DNA of 64,000 bases from Eonycteris spelaea (GCA_003508835.1 PUFA01000077.1:4044001-4108000), one strand, 5' to 3'. Shown: positions 34,251-46,480, counted from the stretch's first letter. The notes: a model not told the origin generated them from the sequence alone. Translations and numbers: made by a program.

Positions 34251-35921
34251 GTAAGTCTTCCTATCTAACAGGGAATTACTATGAAAATCCTAAATCTTTT
34301 CTTCATTGGATATCACAGGAAAATGACCATGTTATATCCTTGTATCTAAATGGAGTGGCTGTGTTTCTCATTCATTTTGTTAAGAGGCTAATTTTTCATT
34401 AACGACCCTCCTGATACAAGCCCCCAAAGTTTTAATATATTCTGGGATCTTATTGGTTGCATGAGTTAGAATAGGACAGGCTGCAGTAATGAATGCTTAG
34501 TGGATTGATGCCGTAAATGTTTACGTCACACTCATACAAAGTTAGATGTAAGGTGGTTTCCCTCATTTTAGAATAAAAGGCCTCCTGGAGAAAAATCAGG
34601 GAGGCATATTGGCTTTCAACTTCCTAAATGCAAAATGACATAAGTCACTTGTCATATTTCACTGTCTGGAACTAGTCACAAGAGCTCTGAATGACCTGCA
34701 AGGGAGGTTTGAAATCTCAAAAAACACATGGATATTTGATGAGCACTGAATAAGTTTTGTGTAAAGTCCTGTGTTTTGTTTACATTACTAGATGCTTTTA
34801 GGATGGTCTCTAGATGATCCTACTTGTTAGAATTCTAATGGTCTCCAGATGGCAATACTCTTTTTTAGCATTATAAGTTGCAATTCTATTGGATACTTGC
34901 AATCCCAGTCTTAGCCACACTGAAATACTTTAACAGATTTTTTTTTCCCCAACATAATAATGATTTTGGAAAATACTTTTTCTAGGACAGATTCCTAATG
35001 CAATAGATCCATTTTGAGAGTAAATATTCCTGTTATTTGAGATGGTCTGAGAACTGATCTAGCATTGTACATTACATAGAATGGATGATTGGTGAATGTT
35101 GAGTGAATGAAATCGAATGTATCTGAGAGCTACCGCACTTCCCAAATATAAGATGATAGCTGTTCCTAATTTTCATTTTGGTTCTAGTTGAAGAATTTTA
35201 CTTCTAGTTGAAAAATGCCTTTTAAACACTCTTGGTATCCAGGTCTAAAGCAAACGTAAAAACAAACAAACAGACAAAAAAACCTGATAAACTTTTTCGA
35301 TTTGCAAAATTTTAATCTCCCTCCCATTTTCACTAAATCTAAGTTCTCAATTGGTATAAACTAGCCTAAAGAAATTGTGTATTTTAGTATATTGGGTCCA
35401 ATTTCAGACTTTTCCTTCTTCTCCTGTAGGATAATTTCTTCCAGACCTAGACTAATTTATTTGAATGATCTGAGGCCACAAACTGTATAGATGATGAGGT
35501 TGAGATCGAGTGTGTTCATGCATGTGTGTGTGTGTGTGTGTGTGCGCGCGGTGCGCATATGCGTGCACATGCCCATCCATTGCATTCATAAGGAACGACA
35601 TTGGGAAACAGAAAGCAGGTTGAGAGTGGAATGCTCCTTTCCCCTCAACATCCCAAAGGGGATAGCAAAGAATACAGTTTGCTTCCCAGGCTTTCTGAGC
35701 TGAGCAAAAGCACTGCCCTCCAGGAGAACATGTGATTACAGCATGATGCGCTTCCAGGGAGTCCTGTTTAGGATGAACTGAACGGTGGAAAGAGGCAGAT
35801 TATCCTAATTGTCAAGATGTGTCAGGTTGCCTTTTGTAAGAGGCAGACCACTTCTCGGTGGTCTCAAAACTCACCCTGTGGTGGTAAAAGACCAACTATT
35901 TCATTTGTGGGTGCTTTTTAG
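34251..35921 (+). other. COL14A1: COL14A1 intron F
   Basis: A 1.7 kb intron from GTAAGT to TTTTTAG. The only distinct element is the TG/CG alternating tract at 35517-35571. The rest shows no recognised feature. Confidence 0.9.
35517..35571 (+). repeat. (TG)n(CG)n alternating tract
   Basis: Purine-pyrimidine alternation runs through CATG, (TG)n and CGCGCG to 35550. After one GG step at 35550-35551 it continues through GTGCGCATATGCGTGCACATG. The CG-rich core makes it a stronger Z-DNA candidate per base than plain CA repeats. It lies about 350 bp before exon G. Confidence 0.85.
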
Positions 35922-36077
35922 GACCTGCAGGAGAGAGTCGGCCAGGAAGCCCAGGGCCCCCTGGCACTCCTGGACCAAGGGGTCCACCAGGTCACTTGGG
36001 GGTGCCTGGACCACAAGGTCCTTCCGGCCAGCCTGGATACTGTGACCCCTCTTCGTGTTCTGCCTACGGAGTGGGAG
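35922..36077 (+). CDS. COL14A1: COL14A1 exon G, end of COL1 and NC1 with C-X4-C
   Basis: 156 bp: two bases, 51 codons, then one base. It reads [13 protein letters not shown] and onward through Gly-X-Y to [10 protein letters not shown], then enters NC1 with [13 protein letters not shown]. The break at GESRPG is the second COL1 imperfection. The two cysteines spaced C-X4-C at the COL1/NC1 junction are a hallmark of FACIT collagens and form the interchain disulfides. The acceptor is TTTTTAG and the donor GTAAGT. With exon H it encodes the very short NC1 typical of collagen XIV. Confidence 0.97.
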
Positions 36078-36894
36078 GTAAGTACCAGCCTCTTGTGGGC
36101 TTTGAGCAATGTTTTACTGTGGTTCATACTATAATGCTGAAGGGGTGCTGTGAAAAGTAGGCCAATTATGGGAGGGAAGCAGAAGTTGAACTTCTCACTG
36201 CCTTAAATTATCCAGAGGCACTTTCTATAAAGTGCAAATTCCGGTAGAGGTTCCCTTTTTAAAACCATAAGAGGGAATTTGAAATAACAACACATCTAAA
36301 TCTTCCAAATTGTTTCCAAATTGCCATTCACTCATTCTTGGCCTCTGCCTCATATTTGGTCACCGGGGACATGTTCCAATGTCTTTCGGGCCCCTTATTC
36401 AATATCACTGCTGTGGTGTGGCCGTGATGTCCCGTAAAATTTTACTCTTATTTTGGGAAAACCTCAAACTTAGAACTTACCCATAACTGGGATCCCCTAG
36501 ATTCTTTTGGGTGACATCCTGCCTACCACATGCATAACCAAAGATAGTTTTAAGAAGAAACAAAAATGTCCACTGTCCTTGCCTCATTACTAACTGCTGG
36601 ACTGAGATTCTGAAAAGATTGCGCTCCCTGCAAACACCTGCAAACGCCTGCAGCCTGCGTAGTAGCAGGTTGTGCACTGGACGTTTTCTGCCATTATCAC
36701 CATGGAGGCATCAGGAGAAAGTTTCAGAGACTGCTTTGGGGCGAAGAGCTTATCAGTTAATGAATTTAAATTTTCTGCGATAGGAGAAATTTAACCTTAG
36801 TTGCCAGAGGAACTGGTCAAAGTTTTGCTGATGTGTTTTTCTCTGTTCATTTCTTCCCTCCCTGTTCCCTCACATCTTCCTGTCCTTCATTAAG
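36078..36894 (+). other. COL14A1: COL14A1 last intron
   Basis: An 817-bp intron from GTAAGT to TTCATTAAG. The acceptor is preceded by a long C/T-rich stretch (about 36848-36888). No repeat recognised. Confidence 0.9.
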
Positions 36895-36926
36895 ATCTGA
36901 TCCCTTACAATGACTACCAGCACTGA
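36895..36926 (+). CDS. COL14A1: COL14A1 last coding exon (NC1 C-terminus and stop)
   Basis: The exon begins ATCTGATCCC. The split codon GAT plus LIPYNDYQH and TGA at 36924-36926 ends collagen XIV. The final residues DLIPYNDYQH are the recognised collagen XIV terminus and clinch the identification against COL12A1 and COL20A1. Summed over the eight exons, with exon A restored to 54 bp, the coding length is 681 bases or 227 residues, about one eighth of a protein of roughly 1,800 residues. The N-terminal fibronectin III, von Willebrand A and TSPN domains lie upstream of the window. Confidence 0.96.
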
Positions 36927-37422
36927 AGTGGAACTCTTCCACGCTGGGAAATTGGCTATGGATACAGAACTGTCCTGTTGACCACCAGCACCCAGCCCCT
37001 GCCCGACAGTGGGCGCTCAGCTTCCCTGCCTCACCTGTCTGCCCACTGTCACATGTCTTTGCCCTCCCTGCTCCCGACATACACAGTGTTAATACTGAAA
37101 CTTAACCAAACCACATGTGTCAATTGTAATAGAAACGGACTGCTCCATATTGGCTTGGATACAGGCATCTGATTGTGCACCAAGAATTTATCCCAAACTT
37201 TCCTATGTGAAGGCTCAGTAATAAAGTTACTCGTATGTGCCTTCTTCTCCTCCCGCCCCCACACAAGATGGATGGGCATCTTTCTCCCTGACCACCCTAC
37301 TCTCCGTGACTTTTCTGATCACCTCCCTTCCCTGCTGCCCCTGGTGATGGACTGCTAACATGAGATCGGTTTTTAAAATTTATTTTTCTTAAATCTGCTG
37401 TGTTTTCAGGGTTCCTTTTGTA

Positions 37423-37428
37423 AATAAA
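37423..37428 (+). terminator. COL14A1: Proximal poly(A) signal AATAAA of COL14A1
   Basis: AATAAA about 500 bases after the stop, with T/G-rich sequence (TTAGTTGGCTGTGATTCAG) 15-40 bases downstream. A plausible main 3' end. Confidence 0.65.
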
Positions 37429-38341
37429 ACACATAATATTTAATTAGTTGGCTGTGATTCAGTTTTCTAACAAGTTCTGTCATGTTTCTGTCCCTTTCAC
37501 TTCTTTTACTAACCATCTGAAACCTCATGGGGAAGCAGCAAGCGTGTGGCGGGTGAAGGTAGCTACTGCTTTCTACCCAAGCAGATTATCTCTGTACTTT
37601 AACTACCAAATCTGTGTCTCCGTGGACCCACGCGAGGGGAGAATATCATTTTATGGTTTCTGGGTCCTATCAAGTCCCCACCCCCACTCTTCCCCTCTAG
37701 CTCCCCACCCTGATCAGCCGGAATTCACTCCTGTCCAAGATGAGCTGGAAGCCATGGAACTGTGGGGCTCCGGGATCTGATAGCCTCGCGACGCGTTTGA
37801 AGACCAACTGCAGGAATTCTTAAGGGATCTTATTCCAGAAGAATGTCATTATGTGGTTTGTATACTCCCTTTTGGGGGCTTATTTCATCAGCCTAAATTT
37901 CCTCCTTGGATGTTGTTATTGAAAAAAATATATATATATATTTTTTGAAATCCCCTTAAACTCTGGCCCCCATAGGATTGATTTTCTGTTTTTTTGGTTG
38001 TTTTTTTTTTTTAATGACATGACAGATTATTTGTTTTTCCAGAGAAGAGCACTCAGAGAAAATTTGGCAAAAAGAAAATTGAACTATGGGATCTTTTCTG
38101 TGTTAGATCATCTCAAGTCCTAAAATGCAACAAGACAAATATGATTGTGTCCGAGGGGGATGGGGTCCTCTAGAACAGGAATTTAAGGAGATTCAAAGAT
38201 TATGCCATGTATCTCTACCCCCTGATAGCCTTGCTAAAAAGAAAAAAGGAATTTGGAGAAACTACCTCTTGCTTAATTGATCTGTCCAACTCCGGGATCG
38301 CTTGATAACTAGTTTCACTGCTATCCAAGAATATGTGTTAC

Positions 38342-38347
38342 AATAAA
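38342..38347 (+). terminator. COL14A1: Middle poly(A) signal AATAAA of COL14A1
   Basis: AATAAA followed by CCTTTCTGAATTTGGTGC; cleavage would fall near 38360-38375. Confidence 0.55.
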
Positions 38348-38360
38348 ACCTTTCTGAATT

Positions 38361-38434
38361 TGGTGCTTTAAAAAACAAGATTTAGTTTTGCAGTGATTGT
38401 TGATACATGAAATAATGGCTTTTCAATGGTGCTA
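38361..38434 (+). promoter_or_regulatory. COL14A1: Two candidate miR-29 target sites
   Basis: TGGTGCT at 38361-38367 (7-mer) and TGGTGCTA at 38427-38434 (8-mer) complement the miR-29 seed AGCACCA. The miR-29 family represses many collagen mRNAs. The 8-mer is included only if the distal poly(A) signal is used. Short matches can arise by chance. Confidence 0.4.
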
Positions 38435-38565
38435 ATGCGAAGAGATCCAATTTCGATGAACAATTTATCCAACACTTTCCAAGGCTTGCCCTCCTTATCT
38501 CCATGAATTATTTTGTACATGCAGATAAGTTTTTGCAAACCTCTTTCGATTCTCTTTTATAAGCA

Positions 38566-38571
38566 AATAAA
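38566..38571 (+). terminator. COL14A1: Distal poly(A) signal AATAAA of COL14A1
   Basis: AATAAA with a G/T-rich element (TGTGGATTCTTTTT) about 20 bases downstream, a good cleavage context. Confidence 0.5.
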
Positions 38572-38682
38572 AATTTAAAAGAAAACATGTGGATTCTTTT
38601 TACTGCATTTCTAAACATCACCTTAAACTTTTGTGGTCTTTGATGAGTCTTAACCAGAAAAACAATAGTTGCTTCCTTCAGG

Positions 38683-38714
38683 CATTCATTCATTCATTCA
38701 TTCATTCATTCATT
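38683..38714 (+). repeat. (CATT)n microsatellite
   Basis: Eight CATT units, with a further TTGTTCATT after them; possibly the 3' end of an L2-type element. Confidence 0.9.
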
Positions 38715-40124
38715 TGTTCATTCTGAGTGTAGTATGAAGCTTAACAGAAGAAGTAGTTGACCTGAATTTCATCAATCATCTATAACTTGCCAGAAAGCAA
38801 TAATAGTGAAAATGCAAGACTGGTGCTAAATAATGTTTACTAATAATTGCCCGAGGAGCCCATCTATCTTCTGGTATTAAGAAGAGCCTGAAAAACTCAA
38901 AGGGCAGAGAAAAATAGGTTGAGTCATAGACTCTAACCCAAAAACTATAATTTATCTTCCCCCCCCCCACAAAAGAAAAATCTGAATATTTGGGAAAGAT
39001 TTAGGTTTTATTATTTATTGTTGGAAATAGAAGTGGAAGAGAACCATAGACTTAATGTATTCATTTCTGGTAGCATCTCCCTAATAACAGCTAATTTTAA
39101 AAAGGAGAAATGGGGCCATTTATTACTGGAAGCTGGATTCTTCCTGAATCAGGAAGGTCTTCAGGCCTCTGGTTCCCGTCACCACGCAGGTCTGGTTTAT
39201 ATAACCTTCCAGCCCTAAGATTCAAAGAGTAGGTTCTACTTGTGGACCTTTGGGGATCCAGGCAAAGATTTTTTTGGCTCCTTTGCAGGAATGAAAGAAG
39301 GCAGTCGGCAGGTAACCAACAACTATTCCCTTTCAGTTCTGGAAAATGATTCCACATATAGAAAGTAGGACTGGTGGGGAGGAAAGCTCACACAAAGGTG
39401 ATCAAAATCACCTGAGAGAACTTCTCCTTAAATGACAGGTGTGCCATTAGTCACTTCATACCTTTGCATCTTAGATTTCTTTTAACAATAGAAGTTGAGT
39501 AGGAGGAGGTTCTGTATGTTTTAGTGTTTGGCTCTTGGAAATGCATAGTCTAACGCCATGTCACTCAGAAGACTCTCAAAGTTTGTTGTAAATGATGAGA
39601 CTCTAATCCATTTGTATCATTCTTGAGTCGTGAAAATACACTTGGCTTTGATTTTACTTGGTGATCTAAATTTGTTTATTTAAGCTATGGGAAAGTTTCA
39701 CTAGTTTGGAATATGTCATCACTTAGACCCAATATATCAGATTTTTATTGAGTGAAATGTTCAAAATAAAAGGTGTGACTCAGATTCAGGACTCGTGTTT
39801 ACAACACACTGCCTTGTGATAAAAGCTGATTTTTGAATTGCATTTTGATTGACTTACCTATTTTGGCAGGAATATGCTTATATCTTAATTTATAGTTTAT
39901 ACTGTTTCTGAAAGTAATAATGCATCGTTTGATAAAAGAAGACATTACTCTTCAGAACTTTCATCACTTTTGTTAGAAATCCTCAATTTCTTTGGAAACA
40001 ATCCTCTAGGGTAGTTTTTATATCCAGAAAGGCTTCAGTTCAATTCCAGGACAGCTCTCTCTCTCCCCTTTTTTTCTTTCTGCCTCCTCTGCTCCACCCC
40101 ATCCTTCCATAACTAACTTTGCTG

Positions 40125-40660
40125 TACCAGGACCTATTTTAGTTTCAAGGATAAAACAATGAATAAAAGAGTCATGGGCTGTCCTTATTGAGCTTCCTCT
40201 TAGTACTGGAGAAAGACAGAAAACAAGTGAACAAATAAGCAAAATTAATTTCAAATTGTGATGAATGTATGAAAGACACAGGAAGAGTTCAGAGACAGCA
40301 ATATGAAGAGGGTATAAAAGGGCATCTGCATCAGTTGGGTGGACAGAAAGGGCTTCTCCGAGGCCCTGACATTTAAGTTGAGACATGAAGATGAGAGATG
40401 GTGTGGGAGGAAAACTAAGGCCAAGATTTTGTCCAGACCAAAGGCGTTTGTCAGAAAAGTGCTCGTCATGTCCAAGGAACTAAAAGAGGCCAGTGTGGCA
40501 GAAGAGCGAATGGAAGAGTGACCAAGAAAAGGCTAGAGAACAAAGCAAGTAGGACTGTGTGCACCAAGTTGGGATTTAGATTTTAAATTCCATAAGAAGA
40601 ATTCATGGATGTTTCAACAGAGGAACGACTTGATCTGGTGTATGTTCTGAGTGAGTGGAG
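40125..40660 (-). mobile_element. L2 LINE, antisense
   Basis: The + strand carries the reverse-complement L2 series: GTACCAGGACCTATTTTAG, AAAACAATGAATAAAAGAG, TGAACAAATAAGCAAAATTA, GGGCTTCTCCGAGGCCCTGA, TTAAGTTGAGACATGAAG, AGGCCAGTGTGGCAGAAG and a final block near 40620. This is one of the longer L2 copies in the window. Confidence 0.65.
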
Positions 40661-40749
40661 GGGAATTGCTCTTACAATGAGCCATGGTGCTGAACTTCCG
40701 CTCTGACGCTGCCATTGGGCGGTTACTATAGGCGGGCCTCCTCAGGGCT

Positions 40750-40990
40750 TTAAAGTTGTAACAGTTAGGTTAGGCCTCGCTGTGCTGTGGCAACAATAAT
40801 CCCCAACATCTCAAGAGCTTCGCGTGATGCTCTTCTATTTCTTGCTCATATAAGAAAGCAGGACAACTGTCCTCCATGCCTTGGCTTATTGTTCCACCCT
40901 GCTTCTGTCTTGGACACTTCTGTATCAACACGTATCTCTGTGATTGCCATGAAATAGAAGAGAGAACATGGAGAATCTTCTCCTCCAGCT
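40750..40990 (-). mobile_element. LTR-like repeat, antisense (MaLR/ERVL type)
   Basis: GTTAGGCCTCGCTGTGCTGT, GGCAACAATAATCCCCAACA and TTTCTTGCTCATATAAG resemble the end of an old LTR read in reverse. Family not certain. Confidence 0.35.
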
Positions 40991-41119
40991 CCTTCAGAAG
41001 TAACACACGTTACTTGCACTCACATTTCATTGGTCGAAGTAGATCGCATGAGCACGGTTAACTTCATAGGGATGAAGAAGTACCATCGGCCTGTGTACTT
41101 GGAGGCAGAAGAGAACCGG

Positions 41120-41320
41120 AAATATTGGTGGGAAACATTAAAAGCTACCATTTATGTTTTAACTCATTTGATCATCACAGCAAACCAAGAGTTAGCTCAC
41201 CATTATCCTAAATACGACAACGAAGAGACAAAGGACAGAAAAGTTACTTGCCCAAAGACACACATTTAGAATTCAAACCTAGGCATTTCGGCTCAAGATA
41301 TCTACTCAACCTCTGGGCTA
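41120..41320 (-). mobile_element. MIR SINE, antisense
   Basis: The reverse-complement MIR order is visible: TTTTAACTCATTTGATCATC, ACAACGAAGAGACAAAGGAC, AAGTTACTTGCCCAAAGACA, AGAATTCAAACCTAGGCA, then CTCTGGGCTACTCTGCCC. Confidence 0.65.
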
Positions 41321-41334
41321 CTCTGCCCACATAG

Positions 41335-41515
41335 TGGTGATTCTTAAATATTAATGGCAAAAAGGTGGAGATGGGACTTATTAAATACACATTCCTGGAC
41401 TCAGAGGAATCCCCAAAGATTCTGTTTCAGTCATCTGGGTTGGGAACTCTTTCTAATCAAGCACCTCAGGCGATCAGTGAACTATAGTTTGAGAAACACC
41501 ATTTTGAGATGGTTC
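41335..41515 (+). mobile_element. MER5A-like hAT DNA transposon remnant
   Basis: The interior matches the short non-autonomous MER5A type: CTTATTAAATACACATTCC, AAAGATTCTGTTTCAGTCAT, a TTCTAATCAAGCACCTCAGG block and ACTATAGTTTGAGAAACACC at the end, which is the inverted-repeat side. The left end is poorly kept. Confidence 0.6.
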
Positions 41516-41999
41516 TGCACGCCCATGGAGAATGGGTTGGAGGGAGTCAACATTGCCATGGTCTAATGAAGATGGTAGAGGACTGACTAAGCTAGTGGAG
41601 CGGATAGGACTTGTTAAGTAACAGAAATGCGACTAGCAACTAGGTGGATAGAGATACATACATCTCTCTGGGAATCACAGACTTGGAGCAGAGAGGTTAA
41701 AGAGTCCGGTTTAGGAGATGACTGCGTGCGAGGGCTGGATAGCCAGTTGGGGGTTGGGAGAGTTATCAGGGCTAGAAATAGAACTTCCAGAGTCGTGTGC
41801 ATGTGGTAGATTTAGGCCACAGGGATGCTGAGATCACCTAGAGAGTTTCCTGCCTTCTGCTTTCCCTCTTCCATTTTCATGTCCACGGGTTGTCCAAGCT
41901 GGTTTTTCCTTTTATTTTGAAACGTATCTCAGCCAATGCTCTCCAAACTACAGCCAAAATGAACGAGCCGTAAAACCCTGTGTTGTGTGCTCTCGTGTT

Positions 42000-42310
42000 C
42001 TCCATCTTCGACGTGCTTTCTTTTTTCCTATTTGGAAAGCCCTACTTTTCTGCCCCCCCAGTTTCAATGACCTACGTATCTAAATGCTCAGTCTCCAAAA
42101 CTCAGCTAGGTTCCTCTTCCTATGCGAAGCCTTCGCTGATCCCCAGCATGGCCACCTGGACAATAAGATGATTCTGATCCCACGGTCCCCTTATCGAGTG
42201 AGTTCTTTAACCTTTCTGCTCCCATATTACTTGTGTGTGTTCTTTAAGAGCTCTCGGACTGCCCACAGTGTGCTTAGCACTTGACAGCTGCTCAATAAAT
42301 GTTTATAGAA
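42000..42310 (+). mobile_element. L2 LINE 3' fragment, sense
   Basis: CAGCTAGGTTCCTCTTCC, GCGAAGCCTTCGCTGATCCC and the end GTGCTTAGCACTTGACAGCT with CTCAATAAATGTTTATAGAA match the L2 sense 3' end. Confidence 0.65.
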
Positions 42311-42529
42311 TCATTTCATCCTAGCAGAGTTTCATTTATAATCAAGTCAAATTATATACTCTTGTCCACAGTGGGAAGAATTTCTCTAGATTTAAGGCAG
42401 AACATTTAGGAGACAGGGATAATGCATACAAAAAAATTGATCAACTTTTGTAGAAGCTTGCAAATTCAGATTGATTAGGTATTTCAGAATATGAGGAGAG
42501 GAATTTAAATTTTGTCTGCCTATAAATTT

Positions 42530-43110
42530 ATTCATTCATATGTTCATGTATTTGTTCATCCCTCTGTGCGTGCATGCATCCATCTAGCAAACTTTTAATT
42601 AGCATCCTCCATGGGTTTAGCTAAGTATTGAGGTGCTGGAGAAGATAAGATAAATACAATGGCATCAGAGCTTCCTAACTTCCTGCTCTAAGCTAAAGCA
42701 GGTCAGGTCATTTGGAACAGATTGTGGAATATCTATCTCATGCTAAAGTGTTCAGTTTTCTGCCTGAAGGCAATAGGAAGTCAGTGCGAGTCTTTAAGCA
42801 GATGACTCATTAGATCGGGCTTATTATTTGGAGACAGTTTTGATAGTGTATAAGATAGATTGGTGTGGAGAAAGATCAAGGAAGGAAAAAGACATTTAAT
42901 GAACACCTGTCTTGGACTAGCTTCTGTCCTGGACACTTTATATTAAGTTGATTTTCACAAGTTATGGTAAGTATTCCCTTTTTACGAATGATCAAACATG
43001 TAAGGTAAGTGACATGTCCAAGGTTACACACGTACATAAAAGATTCAAAGAAGGAATTCGAACTGACTGGTTTGTTCCAGTAGCTCATGCCCACCACCCT
43101 GTAATATGCC
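42530..43110 (-). mobile_element. L2 fragment and MIR, both antisense
   Basis: 42530-42860 starts with TTCATTCATATGTTCATG, then has a GCATGCATCCATCTAGCAAA block like an L2 3' end read backwards. 42895-43110 is a MIR antisense copy: ATTAAGTTGATTTTCACAAG, AGGTAAGTGACATGTCCAAG, GGTTACACACGTACATAAA, AAGGAATTCGAACTGACTGG. Confidence 0.55.
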
Positions 43111-46039
43111 ACTGTGCCTGTTACAGTAGTTCAGATGGCCAGGGCCTGGACCACAGCAGTGCAGTGAGGAACAGGAGGAGAAGCCAGATTTGAGAACGGA
43201 TGGGGAAGTACTATGGGCAGAACTCAGTAACTGATGGGATGGCAGTGGGGGGTGACAGGCAGAAGGTAAGAATGGCCTCAGGGTTTCAAGTATGGGGGAG
43301 TGAATGAAAGGTAATTTCATTAAGTGAGACATACTTGAGGAGTAAGAGAATGATTTTAGAACGGCATATTTGAGGTTTTTCTGCATTTTGTACAATAATT
43401 GCAGGATTAGTGGCAGATAAGGACTTAAGAAGGACGAAACAGGGTGGAATGATTTAGGATGACTAATTTGGGCTGTAATAACAGGGCAAGATTTAATCCC
43501 TTCGGGCCTGTCCCCAACAAGAAGGGCTGTTCACATGCAGAATGAAGGTTTCCAAGGTATGAACCAAATATTTGGTTTAAAAAAATTATAACTTTTCATT
43601 CTGATTCGATGTGGCATTGGAAAGGCTGATGTAAATGGTTCATTTGTACTAGGCAAGCGCAGGGTCCAGAGAATTCCTTAGCCACAAAGTCTGGTTCTTC
43701 TATACTTTTTAGGATGACTTTATCTTTAACTGAAATTAATCGCACAAATATACTTGCAATAGTTTACATTATTATTAGACTGAATAACTTGATTGGAAAT
43801 GTGATGCAAGATATTTCCATCTGGTTTTAAATGAAAAAAGCAAATTGCAGAACAATATTTATCTATTACTTGATCATCTATTTGTATTGAAAAATTGGGA
43901 TGAATAAACTCCAGACACATAACCATGGTTTCCTCCTGGGACTGGGTTGTGGGGAATTTTTACTTTTTTTTTACTTTTTAAAGTTGAGTGTTAATTTCAC
44001 TTACCATTAATGTTCAACATTTCTGTGTTGTTTGAGAAACGCTTTGCTCTCAGGAGCTTCATATTTTACAGAAAAATCACCAAAGATTTTTAAAGTAAAA
44101 TTCTATTTTACAAAAATAATCTGTTACCATTTTAATATCTTCCTCATTAATGACATGGCATAAGTGGAGGAAAATGAGTCATTGCTGATGTTTAGAAAGA
44201 TGGTAGGTATTAGTAATCTTAAAAACGCAATAAAAGGGACACTAAATGTATTACCAGGAGTGCTGGAATGATCTGCTTGTCTTGGTCGCATTTGTAAATG
44301 CATAAATGTTAGTAATAATTTATTTTTTCTCTTTATCTTGCTAAGCAATAAAAATCACACACTGGCACACTTAGCCACATTTCGTTGTTTGTTTCTTTGG
44401 TTAATTGCATTTTATCTTACTGATTAAAAAATATCCATTACCAACGTTGTGAAGTTCGGCTTTATTAATGTAACTTAAAAGAAGTTTTATAATGAAATCC
44501 AGAGAAGTTAAAATATCTTTTTTTTCCCCCAGCTTTAAAATGAATCTTGTATGGTAACAGCAAAACTAACTGACAGACAGAAATGAGAACTGTAATTACT
44601 GAAGACACTTATCTATGTTTTTCAATGTTCTGTCACCTGGCTCAAATTCAGCGAATCCTGATAAAACTATATCCCTGATATGTTCCCAAAATCATGCTGG
44701 GAACTTGTTAACCAGCTCGACTTTCCTTATGAAAAATCATTATTATTTGCATGGGCTATTATTGCAGAGATGTACTGAAGAGAATTTTGTTATTAGAAAA
44801 TTCAGGTGTTTTCACTTTACCTGTCCTTTCTCATGCACGTGTCTGTATTATGCCTATGAACTGGGAAGTTTGGAGGCCGAAAGGGTTGAACTTCACAAAG
44901 AGTTCTTTTTATAAACATTTCAGTGATCAGATCTGGGCACAAGGAGAAGCCCTGCTAACTAAATCTCTGTTGTCACTGGCTGCCTGCTCATGTTCTTGGA
45001 GTGTTGCCAGCAGGTTCTACCTCTGATTTCACCCTCAAGTGTGAGCATGTTTTAGCAGACCAGGAGAGAGCCACCCCTCGTGTGATTATGAGCAACAGGA
45101 AAGCTAGAAAACTAGATACATCTCAAAAGCTGCCTGCAGAAGCAATAGTGGTCTGTCCACATTCTACAGCTTTGGGGAAGTTTTGCTTCTCCTGAAACAT
45201 CTAGCAGTTCATATCTGGGGCACTTTCTGAAGGAATCAGACCCATACCTGCGTGGCTAACGATACCTTTCAAGGATGGGGGTGATCGCAGTGACCCAGTG
45301 TGGACAGTGTAGACACAGGCTGACGATTTCTGCTGTTATTTCTAGACAGCTAAACAGTGCCATTCATGACTCCCAGAAAGGTTGTGGCCTGGACACCATT
45401 TCCAAACATTAACATTTACTTATTTAAAAAAAATTTTTTTTACTATCAAATAGGCACTGACTGCAACAATATCAGGTGTGTTCAGAAGCAATTACCTGCT
45501 TTGTTACTCCTTAGGGACCTACATTAGCTTGAAGTCATTGTCCATATATTCTTTTCTTAACTGATTAAGGTCTAAATTTCTCATCTCCCTAACTCTGGTA
45601 TCACCAGAGACACTTCTATCCAGGTCTCAGATCATTTCATATTGGCTGCTGTTTTAGAGACATAGCTAGCTTCAACCAAAGCTGTATTCTCTGCATACAA
45701 ATTTGTCATTCATCCCTCAGACTCCTTCAGTATGGCTACATGACATATTCTCAACCAATATGTATGTGACTTCTGTGTCAAGGGAGTTAAGAAATATGTG
45801 TGTCCTGTTCACCTGCTTCTTTCCCATTTGCCATCTGAATGCAGAGGACTCCAAGGTCTTATGGGATGTGAAATTATGATGTGGAAGGTGTTTGGGTACC
45901 GAGAAGACTTTGTGGAAGGCCAGCGACTAATCAGGAACATTTGCATTATGTTGTTACGTGAACAACACACATTTTTATTAAGAGCTCAGAAATGTGTGTG
46001 TATTATATTAGCTAGTATTACCCTAGCTAATATAGCTGC

Positions 46040-46480
46040 TTTTATTCACAATAAACATTTATTAGATTATAGCCTTACTATGTGCTAAGCAAAGAAAGAG
46101 CCAAACACTGTGCTCAGTGCTGGGGATATACAAGAGAAAAGACACATTCTCTACCTTCAACAAGCTCAACCCGTCCATGGAGAGAGAAGCAATTATAACA
46201 CAAAGGGATGGTTCTGATGGATACAAGTACGAGGAAAAGCGATAGCAAGAGAGACGGAATATCTAAGAATGCCTGGAAAGGAGTGAGGTGCGCGAGTCAC
46301 GGTGGACACAGGGTTAGTAGAAGACAACTGGAGAGTCGTTCCAAGGCATGGAGACATGACGGTGCAGCTGTCTGGGAACTACCAAAGTTTAAGAGGGGCT
46401 GGGATATACAGTCTACCAGGAGGAGCAGATGGCGAGGAGTAGGCCTTGCGAAGGGGTGTGGCATTTAGGCCGAGTGATGG
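46040..46480 (-). mobile_element. L2 LINE, antisense
   Basis: ATAAACATTTATTAGATTAT, ACTATGTGCTAAGCAAAG, ACACTGTGCTCAGTGCTGGG and TCTCTACCTTCAACAAGCTC are the reverse-complement L2 3' end. Weaker L2-like sequence continues to about 46480. Confidence 0.65.

Larger units (their letters stand above)
36927..38590 (+). other. COL14A1: COL14A1 3'UTR (extent depends on poly(A) site)
   Basis: Non-coding sequence follows the stop without recognised repeats. Three AATAAA signals lie in it (37423, 38342, 38566), so the UTR is about 0.5, 1.45 or 1.66 kb long depending on use. A TA run occurs at 37927-37940. The last 250 bases carry two matches to the miR-29 seed target. The end point given assumes the most distal signal. 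Confidence 0.7.

Noticed and set aside
33892..34254. Open frames of 85-120 codons on both strands through the pyrimidine tract
   Set aside because: They are translations of TTTC/TTCC microsatellite (Phe/Leu/Ser on one strand, Lys/Glu/Arg on the other) and end in the COL14A1 exon out of frame.
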